From Marinobacterium halophilum (GTDB lineage Bacteria > Pseudomonadota > Gammaproteobacteria > Pseudomonadales > Balneatricaceae), in assembly GCF_003014615.1 (NCBI RefSeq), contig NZ_PYGI01000001.1, positions 216,934 through 280,933 on the forward strand: DNA of 64,000 nt, written 5' to 3'. This document shows positions 32,130 through 39,844 of the stretch, piece after piece. The position numbers were made by a program, and so were the translations under genes. Every line of letters starts with the position of its first letter. Positions within the stretch are counted from its first letter, which is position 1. The notes beneath the pieces were generated by a model. That model was not told the DNA's origin, searched no databases, and saw only the letters and a list, made by a program, of their open reading frames with translations.

Positions 32130-32813
32130 ATGAATCGAGTCATTCCTGTTTTTTTCGGTGCCCTTGTTCTGTTGTCTACCCTTCAGGCTACAGCCGACGT
32201 GCGTAAAATCGTTCACCCTGACGGTCGGGTGGAATACACCAATGTAGCGCCGGCGCAAAAAGCCTCGGTGGTGAGTACCTACTACAAATACCGTACTGCC
32301 GACGGCACATTGGCGTTCAGTGATGAAAAACCCAGTGGTGTCGACTACGAGAGCATCCGTTTTGACTGTTACGCCTGCAAGATCGATTCCAGCGTTAATT
32401 GGGAAACCACGCCGCTGTTCGTCGACCGTTACGGTCCGATCATTGATCGCATCGCGGCCCTGCATGCTGTGGATGCGGCGCTGGTGAGGGCTGTTATTCA
32501 TGCCGAGTCCGCGTTCAACCCCAAGGCCCGTTCGCGGGTCGGTGCGCAGGGACTGATGCAGCTGATGCCGCAAACAGCGGCGGAGCTGGGTGTCGGTAAC
32601 CCCTTTGATGCCGAGCAGAATATCGATGGTGGGGTGCGTTATTTGGCCGGGCTGTTAAAACGTTATGACCGCGATGTGCGCTTGGCTACAGCGGCCTACA
32701 ATGCCGGTCCGGGGGCCGTGAAAGAGTACGGTGGTGTGCCGCCCTACGCGGAAACCCAAGCCTATGTGAAACGAATTGCGATATTGCAACGGCGTTATCA
32801 GTCGGCCGACTGA
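32130..32813 (+). CDS. Lytic transglycosylase (SLT family) with DUF4124-like N-terminus
   Basis: 227 residues from the ATG at 32130 (MNRVIPVFFGALVLLSTLQATA); the signal peptide ends at Ala-Thr-Ala, whereas the longer frame from 32064 would bury it. Residues about 24-90 (KIVHPDGRVEYTN, GTLAFSDEKPSG) resemble the DUF4124 beta domain. The SLT domain has the catalytic Glu in IHAESAFNPKARSRVGAQG, LMQLMPQTA and TAAYNAGPGAVKEYGG. It cleaves peptidoglycan glycan strands in the periplasm, forming anhydromuramyl ends. It is monocistronic. Confidence 0.92.
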   Translation: MNRVIPVFFGALVLLSTLQATADVRKIVHPDGRVEYTNVAPAQKASVVSTYYKYRTADGTLAFSDEKPSGVDYESIRFDCYACKIDSSVNWETTPLFVDRYGPIIDRIAALHAVDAALVRAVIHAESAFNPKARSRVGAQGLMQLMPQTAAELGVGNPFDAEQNIDGGVRYLAGLLKRYDRDVRLATAAYNAGPGAVKEYGGVPPYAETQAYVKRIAILQRRYQSAD

Positions 32814-32987
32814 AGCAACAGGAGGCATTGAAGTGTGCAGTAGGATAAGTAGTGCCGCTTCTTCGTCATAATCTTCTTTGCTTATCTGTAGTTGAGAACA
32901 CCGGCAGGGCCCTCTATAGTCGTGGCCGCAATATTCTAATCACATCGACCATCGCCGTATCATCACTACTCTGCAGGGAGAATAACC

Positions 32988-34259
32988 GTGTCCGACCAGC
33001 CTTCATTGTTTGATGATGAAACGTCCCCTCTGCGCGTGCTGCACAGCTCTGATTGGCATTTGGGGCGGCTGCTTTACGGCCAGAAGCGTTACGACGAGTT
33101 TCAGGCGTTTCTCGACTGGATGCTGACGCAGATACATGAGCAGGCGGTGGATGTACTGCTGATTGCCGGTGACCTGTTTGATACCACAACCCCGAGTAAC
33201 CGTGCCCAATCGCTGTACTACCGTTTCCTCAACGGCGTGGCGGCATCGACCTGTCGTCATGTGGTGATTATCGGTGGCAACCATGATTCCCCCAGCTTTC
33301 TCGATGCCCCGGCGCAGCTGCTCAAGGCGCTGGATGTACACGTAGTAGGCGCTGCCTGTGATGATCCGGCTGATGAGGTGGTTGTGTTGCGTGCGGCCGA
33401 TGGTCAGCCGGAAGCGATCATCTGCGCCGTACCGTATCTGCGCGACCGTGATATCCGCCGTGCCGAAGCGGGTGAAAGTCTGGACGACAAGGACCGCAAA
33501 CTGGTCGCCGGTATCCGTGAACACTATGCCCGTGTGTGTGATGCCGCCGAACAACAACGTACGGCACTGGCAGCCGATATCCCGATGATCGGCATGGGCC
33601 ACCTGTTTGCCGCCGGTGGTCGCACGCAGGAGGGCGATGGCGTGCGCGATCTGTATGTGGGCTCACTGGCACAGGTGGGCGTGGATGCCTTTCCGGATAG
33701 TCTAGACTACGTGGCGCTGGGTCATCTGCATGTGCCTCAGGCCGTCGCCGGGTGTGAACAGATTCGTTACAGCGGCTCACCGCTGGCGATGGGGTTTGGT
33801 GAATCGAAACAGCAGAAAAGCCTCTGTCTGATCGACTTTGATGGTCGCACCCCGGCACTGACGTTACTCGATATTCCCCGCTTTCAGCGCATGGAGCGGA
33901 TCAAGGGCGACCAGGCGGCGCTGGAAGCGTCCCTGGCAACACTGGCGGCTGACGACGAATCGATCTGGCTGGAGGTGCTGTATGAAGGTGACCAGATCGC
34001 TGCCGACCTGCGCCAGTGGCTGGAGCAGCGCGTTGAAGGTACCCGTCTGAGCTTGCTGCGGGTGCGCAACAACCGGGTGGTGGATCGTATCCTGGCGCGC
34101 ACGGGCGAGGAAGAAACGCTGGACGACCTGCAGCCCGTTGAAGTGTTCGAGCGCGCACTGAATGCACATCAGGTGCCGGACGCTCAGCAGGCCGAACTGA
34201 AGCAGTTGTTCAGCAGCCTGCTGCAATCCATGGCCGAGCAGGATACACGCGCCGAGTGA
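32988..34259 (+). CDS. sbcD: Exonuclease SbcCD, D subunit (nuclease)
   Basis: 423 residues, starting at a GTG with GGGAG a few bases upstream. The metallophosphoesterase motifs are all present: LHSSDWHLGR, AGDLFDTTTPSN, IGGNHDSPSF, IGMGHLF and LGHLHVPQ. The N-terminus is about 15 residues longer than in E. coli SbcD. With SbcC it forms a Mn-dependent, ATP-driven nuclease that cuts DNA hairpins, palindromes and protein-blocked ends. Unusually, sbcC is not immediately downstream: an opposed transporter gene begins right at the sbcD stop. Confidence 0.95.
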   Translation: MSDQPSLFDDETSPLRVLHSSDWHLGRLLYGQKRYDEFQAFLDWMLTQIHEQAVDVLLIAGDLFDTTTPSNRAQSLYYRFLNGVAASTCRHVVIIGGNHDSPSFLDAPAQLLKALDVHVVGAACDDPADEVVVLRAADGQPEAIICAVPYLRDRDIRRAEAGESLDDKDRKLVAGIREHYARVCDAAEQQRTALAADIPMIGMGHLFAAGGRTQEGDGVRDLYVGSLAQVGVDAFPDSLDYVALGHLHVPQAVAGCEQIRYSGSPLAMGFGESKQQKSLCLIDFDGRTPALTLLDIPRFQRMERIKGDQAALEASLATLAADDESIWLEVLYEGDQIAADLRQWLEQRVEGTRLSLLRVRNNRVVDRILARTGEEETLDDLQPVEVFERALNAHQVPDAQQAELKQLFSSLLQSMAEQDTRAE

Positions 34260-35210
34260 TCAGCGCGTGTCGATACCGGCCGCAGCCAGACGCTGGCGGG
34301 TACGGCGCTCACGCTGGAACAGGTACAGGCCTGAGCCCAGAATAATCGCGGTGCCCAACCAGGTGATCGCATCGGGGTAGTCACCGAACAGCAGGTAGCC
34401 CAACGCGGTGGCACTGATAATCTCCAAATACTGGAACGGTGCGAGCAGGCTGGCCGGCGCCCGTTTGAACGCCGCGTTGATCAGGCCGAACGCCAATGCC
34501 GACAGCACACCCATCAACAGCAGAATGGCCCAATGTTCGCTGACGTTACTGTGCCATTGCAGCTGTTCGATGTTCCAGTGCTCGCCAAACAGCATCGCCA
34601 GTGCCAGAAACAGACAGGCGAATACACCGCTCCAGAACTGCGATGCCAGCCCGTCGATGTGGCCGGAAAGGTGCCGCAACGTCGCCATATGGGCGGCATA
34701 AAAGAAGGCCGCCAGCAATGGCAGTACCGTTACCCAGCCATAGGCTTCCCAGTTGGGACGGATCACGATCAACGCCCCGATCAAGCCGACGATGACGGCT
34801 CCGTACTGGTGGCGGCCGACCTTCTCGCCCAGAAACCAGGCCGACATCAGCATCAGCAATAATGGTTCGACAAAGAAGATGGCGATATTGTTGGCCAGCG
34901 GCAGATAACTCAGCCCCCAGAACAGGAACGTAAGGGCGGCGGCGATCCACAGCCCTGACAGCATCAGTTGTCCCAGTACCCTGCATACGCCGGCACTGGT
35001 GCCGGAACCACCCCGCGCCATAAAGGCGGCCAGCAGCAACGTTTGCATGGCAAAACGGATACAGCCAATCTGTGCCGGTGACAGCGATGTCGACAGCAAT
35101 TTGGCGATGGCATCCATGCCGGGAATCAGTAACATGGCCAAGGCCATGATGCCCATACCTTTTTCGGTGGGCGACAGGGCATGGGTATGATGTTGCAACC
35201 GTTGTAACAT
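34260..35210 (-). CDS. EamA/DMT-family transporter
   Basis: 316 residues with about ten membrane helices and two EamA repeats (residues about 20-150 and 165-300). The motif PLANNIAIFFVEPLLLMLMSAWFLGEKVG at the end of repeat one and NAAFKRAPASLLAPFQYLEIISA in repeat two are family hallmarks. It likely exports metabolites or amino acids; the substrate is unknown. It lies on the opposite strand between sbcD and sbcC, with its stop fused to that of sbcD (TGATCA), so it interrupts what is normally an operon. Confidence 0.9.
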   Translation of the reverse strand: MLQRLQHHTHALSPTEKGMGIMALAMLLIPGMDAIAKLLSTSLSPAQIGCIRFAMQTLLLAAFMARGGSGTSAGVCRVLGQLMLSGLWIAAALTFLFWGLSYLPLANNIAIFFVEPLLLMLMSAWFLGEKVGRHQYGAVIVGLIGALIVIRPNWEAYGWVTVLPLLAAFFYAAHMATLRHLSGHIDGLASQFWSGVFACLFLALAMLFGEHWNIEQLQWHSNVSEHWAILLLMGVLSALAFGLINAAFKRAPASLLAPFQYLEIISATALGYLLFGDYPDAITWLGTAIILGSGLYLFQRERRTRQRLAAAGIDTR

Positions 35211-35285
35211 AAGCCCTCACAGGCGATTATCAGACAAACCGAATATAGTACCAGACCAACCGACAGCAACCGAATCCGGGCCCTC

Positions 35286-38200
35286 ATGCGCATACTCCAG
35301 ATCCGCTTCAACAATCTCAACTCGCTGGCCGGTGAATGGCAGATCGATCTGACCGATCCCGCCTACACTGCCGACGGCATCTTCGCCATTACCGGTCCGA
35401 CCGGCGCGGGCAAGTCGACCCTGCTCGACGCTGTCTGTCTGGCGTTATATGGCCGTACCCCGCGCCAGAGCCGGGTTAACGCCAGCCAGAATGAAGTGAT
35501 GTCACGCCAGACCGGCGAGTGTTTTGCCGAAGTGGTGTTCGAGACTCCGCAGGGGCGCTGGTGCTGTCACTGGAGCCAGCACCGCAGCCGCAAGAAAGCG
35601 GATGGCGCGCTGCAGCAACCCAAACATGAAGTGTCCGAAGTCGCCAGTGGCAAGGTATTGGTAACGAAGCTCAAGGACGTGGCCGAAACGGTCGAACGCC
35701 TCACCGGCATGGACTTCGACCGTTTCACCCGCTCCATGCTGCTGGCACAGGGCGGTTTTGCGGCCTTTTTGCAGGCGGATGCCGATGCCCGCGCACCGAT
35801 TCTGGAACAGATTACCGGTACCTCCATCTACTCCGATATCTCCAAGGCAGTACACCAGCGTCGGGGTGAAGAGAAGCAGGCGCTGGAACAGTTGAAGGCC
35901 GCCCAGTCGGGCCTGCAGTTGTTGGAACCTGAGGCCGAAGCCGAGATCGGCCGTGAACTGGCCGAACTCAACGAGCGGGTGCATGAACACCAGACGCAGG
36001 TAGACCAGCAGCAGGCATTGCTCAACTGGCGACAACAGCTGGACGCTGAAACAGCACAGTTGCAACGCTTACAGCAGGACCAACAGCAGCTTGAACAGGC
36101 ACAGCACGCATTTGCGCCGCAACAGCAGGCACTGCAGCAGGCGCAACACGCTGAAGCGTTACGTTCCGAGTTCGAACTGTTACGCCAGCGGCGCAGGGAT
36201 TTGAGCGCTGCGGCAGAAGAGCTGACGCAGTTACAGGTCGGTGTACCTGCACTGGCACAGGCACAACAAACAGCCGCTGAAGCGTTACACGCGGCTCGGC
36301 AACAGTTGGCACATACCGAAACCGAGCGTGAACGTCAGCAGCCGCTGTTGACCCAGCTGCGTGAACAGGACTGGGCGATTCAGGCGCAGCAGAACCGGTT
36401 ACAACAATTGCAGGCGCAATTACCGGCTGAACTGTTGCAAGGGCCAGCGCCCGACCCGACCCTATTGCAACAGGCCATGCAGCAGACGCAAACGGCGTTG
36501 GCCAATGTGCTGGGTAGCAGCAACCGATCTGAGCTTAAACAGCAGCAAGAGCAGGTGCGTGCCCGTGGCGAGCAGCTGCGTGATCTGCTCGGTCTGGTGC
36601 GTCAGGCGGATGAACTGCAGCAGGAAGAGGCCGGTCTGACCGCTACACGGACGGCACTGGACAAACAGCAAGCGGCGGCGCAGCAGCAGGGCGAGCAGTT
36701 GCTGGCCCGCTTGGAACCGTTGCAGCGCGAGCAGCAGGACCTGTTGAAACTGCAACGGCTGGCGGAGCGGATTGCTGATCTGGAACAGCAGCGTCATGAA
36801 CTGGAGCCGGGCAAACCCTGCCCGCTGTGCGGCTCTGAAGAGCACCCCTGGCGTACGGCTCAGCCACCGAGCCTGAGTGAAGAGGCGGTTCGTCTGCAGC
36901 GCCTGGAACAAGAGCTGGCCGAGCTGCAGCGGGCGCAGCAACAGCAGGCGATTCAGCAGGCCCAGCTGGAGCGCGATGCCAGTCATCAGTACCAGCAGTT
37001 GCAGACCCTGCAGCAGAAGCGGGCGGCACTGGATGCGCCCATACACGCATGCCTGCTGCAGCTGGGCTGGACGGAATGCCCCGCGCAGGACGTGTTGAAC
37101 GAGGCATATCGCAACGCCGGTGAGCAGTGGAAACAGTTGCAACAGCAGCTGGACCGCATCGACGCGCTTGAAGCGGAGCAGAAGCAGCAAGAGCAGCAAC
37201 AGGTGCGTCAGCAGCAGCGACTGGAGGTTGATACGGCGGCAGCCGAGTTGGCGCGTTTGCAGCAGCAGCGCACGGCGCTGTCGCCCGAGCCGAATACTGA
37301 CGCCTGGGATGCTCGCTTGAAGGCGGCGGTAGATCAGGCGCGCAAGGCTCAGGAACAGGCGCAAACAACGGCGAGCGAGAGTGAACAGGCGCTCAAGCGG
37401 TGTCAGGACCAAATTGCTGACCGCGAAGCTGCACGTCAGCGTCTGACGCAAGATACCGAACACCTGCAAACCGCCTTCAATGCAGTGCTGGTACAAAGCG
37501 TCTTTGCCGATGAAACCGCACTACAGGCCGCACTGTTGCCACGCGAGCAGCTGCAAGCCTTGCAGCGGGAAGCCGACGCACTCAGCGCCCGTGCTACTGA
37601 ACTGAAAGCCCTGCTCGGCCGCAGTGAGCAATCGTTGGCTACCTTGCAGCAGCAGGCGCTGACCGAACAGAGCGCCACTCAGCTGAATGAAACCCTGCAG
37701 CAGTTGAAACGGCAGCAGGGCACGTTGCTGGAACAGCGCGGCAGCCTGCAGCAGACGCTCACCCTCAATGCCGAGCGTAAAGCACAGTTCGGTGCCCAAC
37801 AGCATGCCATTGATGCTCAGCAGCGTGAATTGAGTCGTTGGGAGCAGTTGCACGAACTGATCGGCTCGGCCGATGGCAAGAAATTCCGCAACTTCGCCCA
37901 GGGGCTGACATTCGAGTTGATGGTCGGCCACGCCAACCGTCAGCTGCAAAAAATGTCGGACCGCTACCTGCTGGTACGTGATATCGAGCAACCGCTGGAG
38001 TTGAACGTGATCGACAACTATCAGGCCGGAGAAGTGCGCTCGACCAAAAACCTGTCCGGCGGTGAAAGCTTCCTGATCAGTCTGGCCTTGGCGCTGGGGT
38101 TGTCCGGCATGGCCAGCCGTAATGTGCGCGTGGACTCGCTGTTCCTTGATGAAGGCTTCGGTACGTTGGATGAAGAAGCACTGGAAACGGCGTTGGACAC

Positions 38201-38351
38201 CCTGTCCGGCTTGCAGCAGGAAGGCAAACTGATCGGCGTGATCTCCCATGTACAGGCGCTCAAGGACCGCATCGCCACCCGCGTCGAAGTGCAACCAGCC
38301 AGTGGTGGCCGCAGTCGCATATCCGGACCGGGGTGCCGTGCCCTGAACTGA
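35286..38351 (+). CDS. sbcC: Exonuclease SbcCD, C subunit (SMC-like ATPase)
   Basis: 1021 residues. Walker A is GPTGAGKSTLLDAV near residue 38; long Gln/Leu/Ala-rich coiled coils flank a zinc hook GKPCPLCGSEEHPW at about residue 510; the C-terminal ATPase half has the ABC signature NLSGGESFLISLALALGLSG and Walker B with SLFLDEGFGTLDEE. SbcC dimers clamp DNA ends and drive SbcD. The start at 35286 gives MRILQIRFNNLNSLAGEW, the family N-terminus. Since sbcD is separated by an opposed gene, sbcC needs its own promoter, probably in the 75 bases before it. Confidence 0.95.
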   Translation: MRILQIRFNNLNSLAGEWQIDLTDPAYTADGIFAITGPTGAGKSTLLDAVCLALYGRTPRQSRVNASQNEVMSRQTGECFAEVVFETPQGRWCCHWSQHRSRKKADGALQQPKHEVSEVASGKVLVTKLKDVAETVERLTGMDFDRFTRSMLLAQGGFAAFLQADADARAPILEQITGTSIYSDISKAVHQRRGEEKQALEQLKAAQSGLQLLEPEAEAEIGRELAELNERVHEHQTQVDQQQALLNWRQQLDAETAQLQRLQQDQQQLEQAQHAFAPQQQALQQAQHAEALRSEFELLRQRRRDLSAAAEELTQLQVGVPALAQAQQTAAEALHAARQQLAHTETERERQQPLLTQLREQDWAIQAQQNRLQQLQAQLPAELLQGPAPDPTLLQQAMQQTQTALANVLGSSNRSELKQQQEQVRARGEQLRDLLGLVRQADELQQEEAGLTATRTALDKQQAAAQQQGEQLLARLEPLQREQQDLLKLQRLAERIADLEQQRHELEPGKPCPLCGSEEHPWRTAQPPSLSEEAVRLQRLEQELAELQRAQQQQAIQQAQLERDASHQYQQLQTLQQKRAALDAPIHACLLQLGWTECPAQDVLNEAYRNAGEQWKQLQQQLDRIDALEAEQKQQEQQQVRQQQRLEVDTAAAELARLQQQRTALSPEPNTDAWDARLKAAVDQARKAQEQAQTTASESEQALKRCQDQIADREAARQRLTQDTEHLQTAFNAVLVQSVFADETALQAALLPREQLQALQREADALSARATELKALLGRSEQSLATLQQQALTEQSATQLNETLQQLKRQQGTLLEQRGSLQQTLTLNAERKAQFGAQQHAIDAQQRELSRWEQLHELIGSADGKKFRNFAQGLTFELMVGHANRQLQKMSDRYLLVRDIEQPLELNVIDNYQAGEVRSTKNLSGGESFLISLALALGLSGMASRNVRVDSLFLDEGFGTLDEEALETALDTLSGLQQEGKLIGVISHVQALKDRIATRVEVQPASGGRSRISGPGCRALN

Positions 38352-38423
38352 AACAGGACTTAGGTCGGCTGGACTTGCCCTGCGTCCCCTCTATGCTGAA
38401 AGGTATATCCGACAGGGAGAGGG

Positions 38424-39530
38424 ATGATGCAATCGACATGGCGGCAGCTGTTTTCCGATGGGGCGAACACTGCCCAGACCGACACACTGTTGGCACCGCT
38501 GCAGCAAGCATTGGGGCCGCTGGATCAGCCTCTGCCTGCGGCCCGTGCCCGCCAGCCTGAACTGGCACGGGCGCTGCTGGCATTGGAATTGCCCCCGTGG
38601 CTGGTGTGTGAGTTGATCAGTGACCATAACGACTGGCTCTACCGCCGCGCCATCGAACAGGCGCTGGCCAGCATGCAGGAGCAGGGCTGGGGCGAGCCAC
38701 CGGTGCGGTTCTGCGTGCTGGTCATGGGGTCGGGCGGGCGTCACGAAAGCCTGCTGCACCCTGACCAGGACAACGCACTGATCCTCGATGATTACCCCCC
38801 TGAACGTCATGCCGAAATCGACACCTGGTTTCTGACCCTGGCCGAGCGTTTCACTGCCACGCTGGATGCGGCGGGCATTCCGTTCTGTCGCGGGCATGTG
38901 ATGGCATCACAGCCGCTTTGGCGCAAGCCAATCAGCGAATGGTGCGAGCAGATGCGCCTGTGGATGAGCATGCGACGGGTCAAACTGGTGCAGCAGTGCA
39001 ATATCCTGTTCGATTTTGTGCCGGTGTATGGTGACGCTGAGCTGGCGGAACGCTTGCGCAGCCGCGTTCTGCAGCAGGTGCCGGAGGCGGGGCTGTTCTT
39101 GCATGAAATGGCTGAACTGTTCGACGAATCCCCCGTGGCACTGGACCGCTTCGACCGTTTGCAGGGTGATGGCCGTGAAGCACCGCACCCCAACGCGATC
39201 AACCTCAAACGCCAGGGCTTGCTTCCGTTGACGGCCGCGCTGCGTCTGTTGGCGTTAAAGCGTGACTGCCCGGCAGTGGGCTCGCGTGAGCGCATTACCG
39301 CATTACACCAGCACGGACAGCTGGGGGATGACCTTGCCTGGCGGCTAAGCCGTGCGTTTGAAAATCTGATGGCGCTGCTGTTGCGGGCACAGTTGAGTAC
39401 CGAGGCGGCGGGCGGCAGGCCCGACAACTGGCTGGATATTCGCACCCTGTGTGATGGCGAGTTGCGTCTGTTGCAGTGGGACTTACTGCAGGTGCGGTCG
39501 TTCCAGCGTCATGTACGTCATCTGAAATAA
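38424..39530 (+). CDS. DUF294 nucleotidyltransferase-like protein
   Basis: 368 residues. The centre has CVLVMGSGGRHESLLHPDQDNALI, the Gly-Ser-Gly-Gly-Arg...Asp-x-Asp nucleotidyltransferase signature of DUF294, and the C-terminal half (NAINLKRQGLLPLTAALRLLAL) is the DUF294_C helical domain. Most family members carry an N-terminal cyclic-nucleotide-binding domain and CBS pair; here only about 90 residues precede the catalytic part, so those sensors are absent. Substrate unknown. GGGAGAGGG precedes paired ATG codons at 38424 and 38427. It lies 72 bases after sbcC. In related bacteria such genes lie near the exonuclease/SLC5-kinase operon, as here. Confidence 0.85.
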   Translation: MMQSTWRQLFSDGANTAQTDTLLAPLQQALGPLDQPLPAARARQPELARALLALELPPWLVCELISDHNDWLYRRAIEQALASMQEQGWGEPPVRFCVLVMGSGGRHESLLHPDQDNALILDDYPPERHAEIDTWFLTLAERFTATLDAAGIPFCRGHVMASQPLWRKPISEWCEQMRLWMSMRRVKLVQQCNILFDFVPVYGDAELAERLRSRVLQQVPEAGLFLHEMAELFDESPVALDRFDRLQGDGREAPHPNAINLKRQGLLPLTAALRLLALKRDCPAVGSRERITALHQHGQLGDDLAWRLSRAFENLMALLLRAQLSTEAAGGRPDNWLDIRTLCDGELRLLQWDLLQVRSFQRHVRHLK

Positions 39531-39560
39531 AACAGGCAAACGAGCCAAATCAGACTTGTA

Positions 39561-39611
39561 ATGAGAATGTGTTTTATTTATATTTATGTAGTAAATAATA
39601 TGCATTCTCAT
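39561..39611. promoter_or_regulatory. Inverted repeat upstream of bfd, possible Fur-regulated promoter
   Basis: ATGAGAATG (39561-39569) and its exact reverse complement CATTCTCAT (39603-39611) flank an AT-rich stretch likely to hold the promoter. ATGAGAAT resembles half of a Fur box, but neither arm matches the 19-base consensus well. Fur control would fit the gene. Confidence 0.4.
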
Positions 39612-39631
39612 ATGTAGGAGTGTGTGCGGCG

Positions 39632-39844
39632 ATGATAGTCTGTATCTGTAAACGCGTCAGTGACCGTGAAATCCGGCGTCTGGTAGACGAAGGAGCCAGC
39701 TCTCTGGCCGACATTCGCCATGCCACCGAACTGGGCACGCAGTGTGGCAAGTGCGCGTGCGAAGCGCGCCGCATCGTACGCGAACTCAATGACAATCAGG
39801 GCGTGTTTGCACGCTTTGCCAACCTTGCCTACGAATTGACCTGA
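39632..39844 (+). CDS. bfd: Bacterioferritin-associated ferredoxin (2Fe-2S, Bfd-type)
   Basis: 70 residues from the ATG at 39632. Four cysteines are placed as in Bfd: CIC near the start and CGKCAC in the middle (VCICKRVSDREIRRL ... LGTQCGKCACEARRIV). Bfd binds bacterioferritin and reduces its ferric core to release iron under iron limitation. No bacterioferritin gene is adjacent. The 3' end overlaps the opposed SLC5-kinase gene by 16 bases. The flanking ATGAGAATG inverted repeat suggests iron regulation. Confidence 0.85.
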   Translation: MIVCICKRVSDREIRRLVDEGASSLADIRHATELGTQCGKCACEARRIVRELNDNQGVFARFANLAYELT

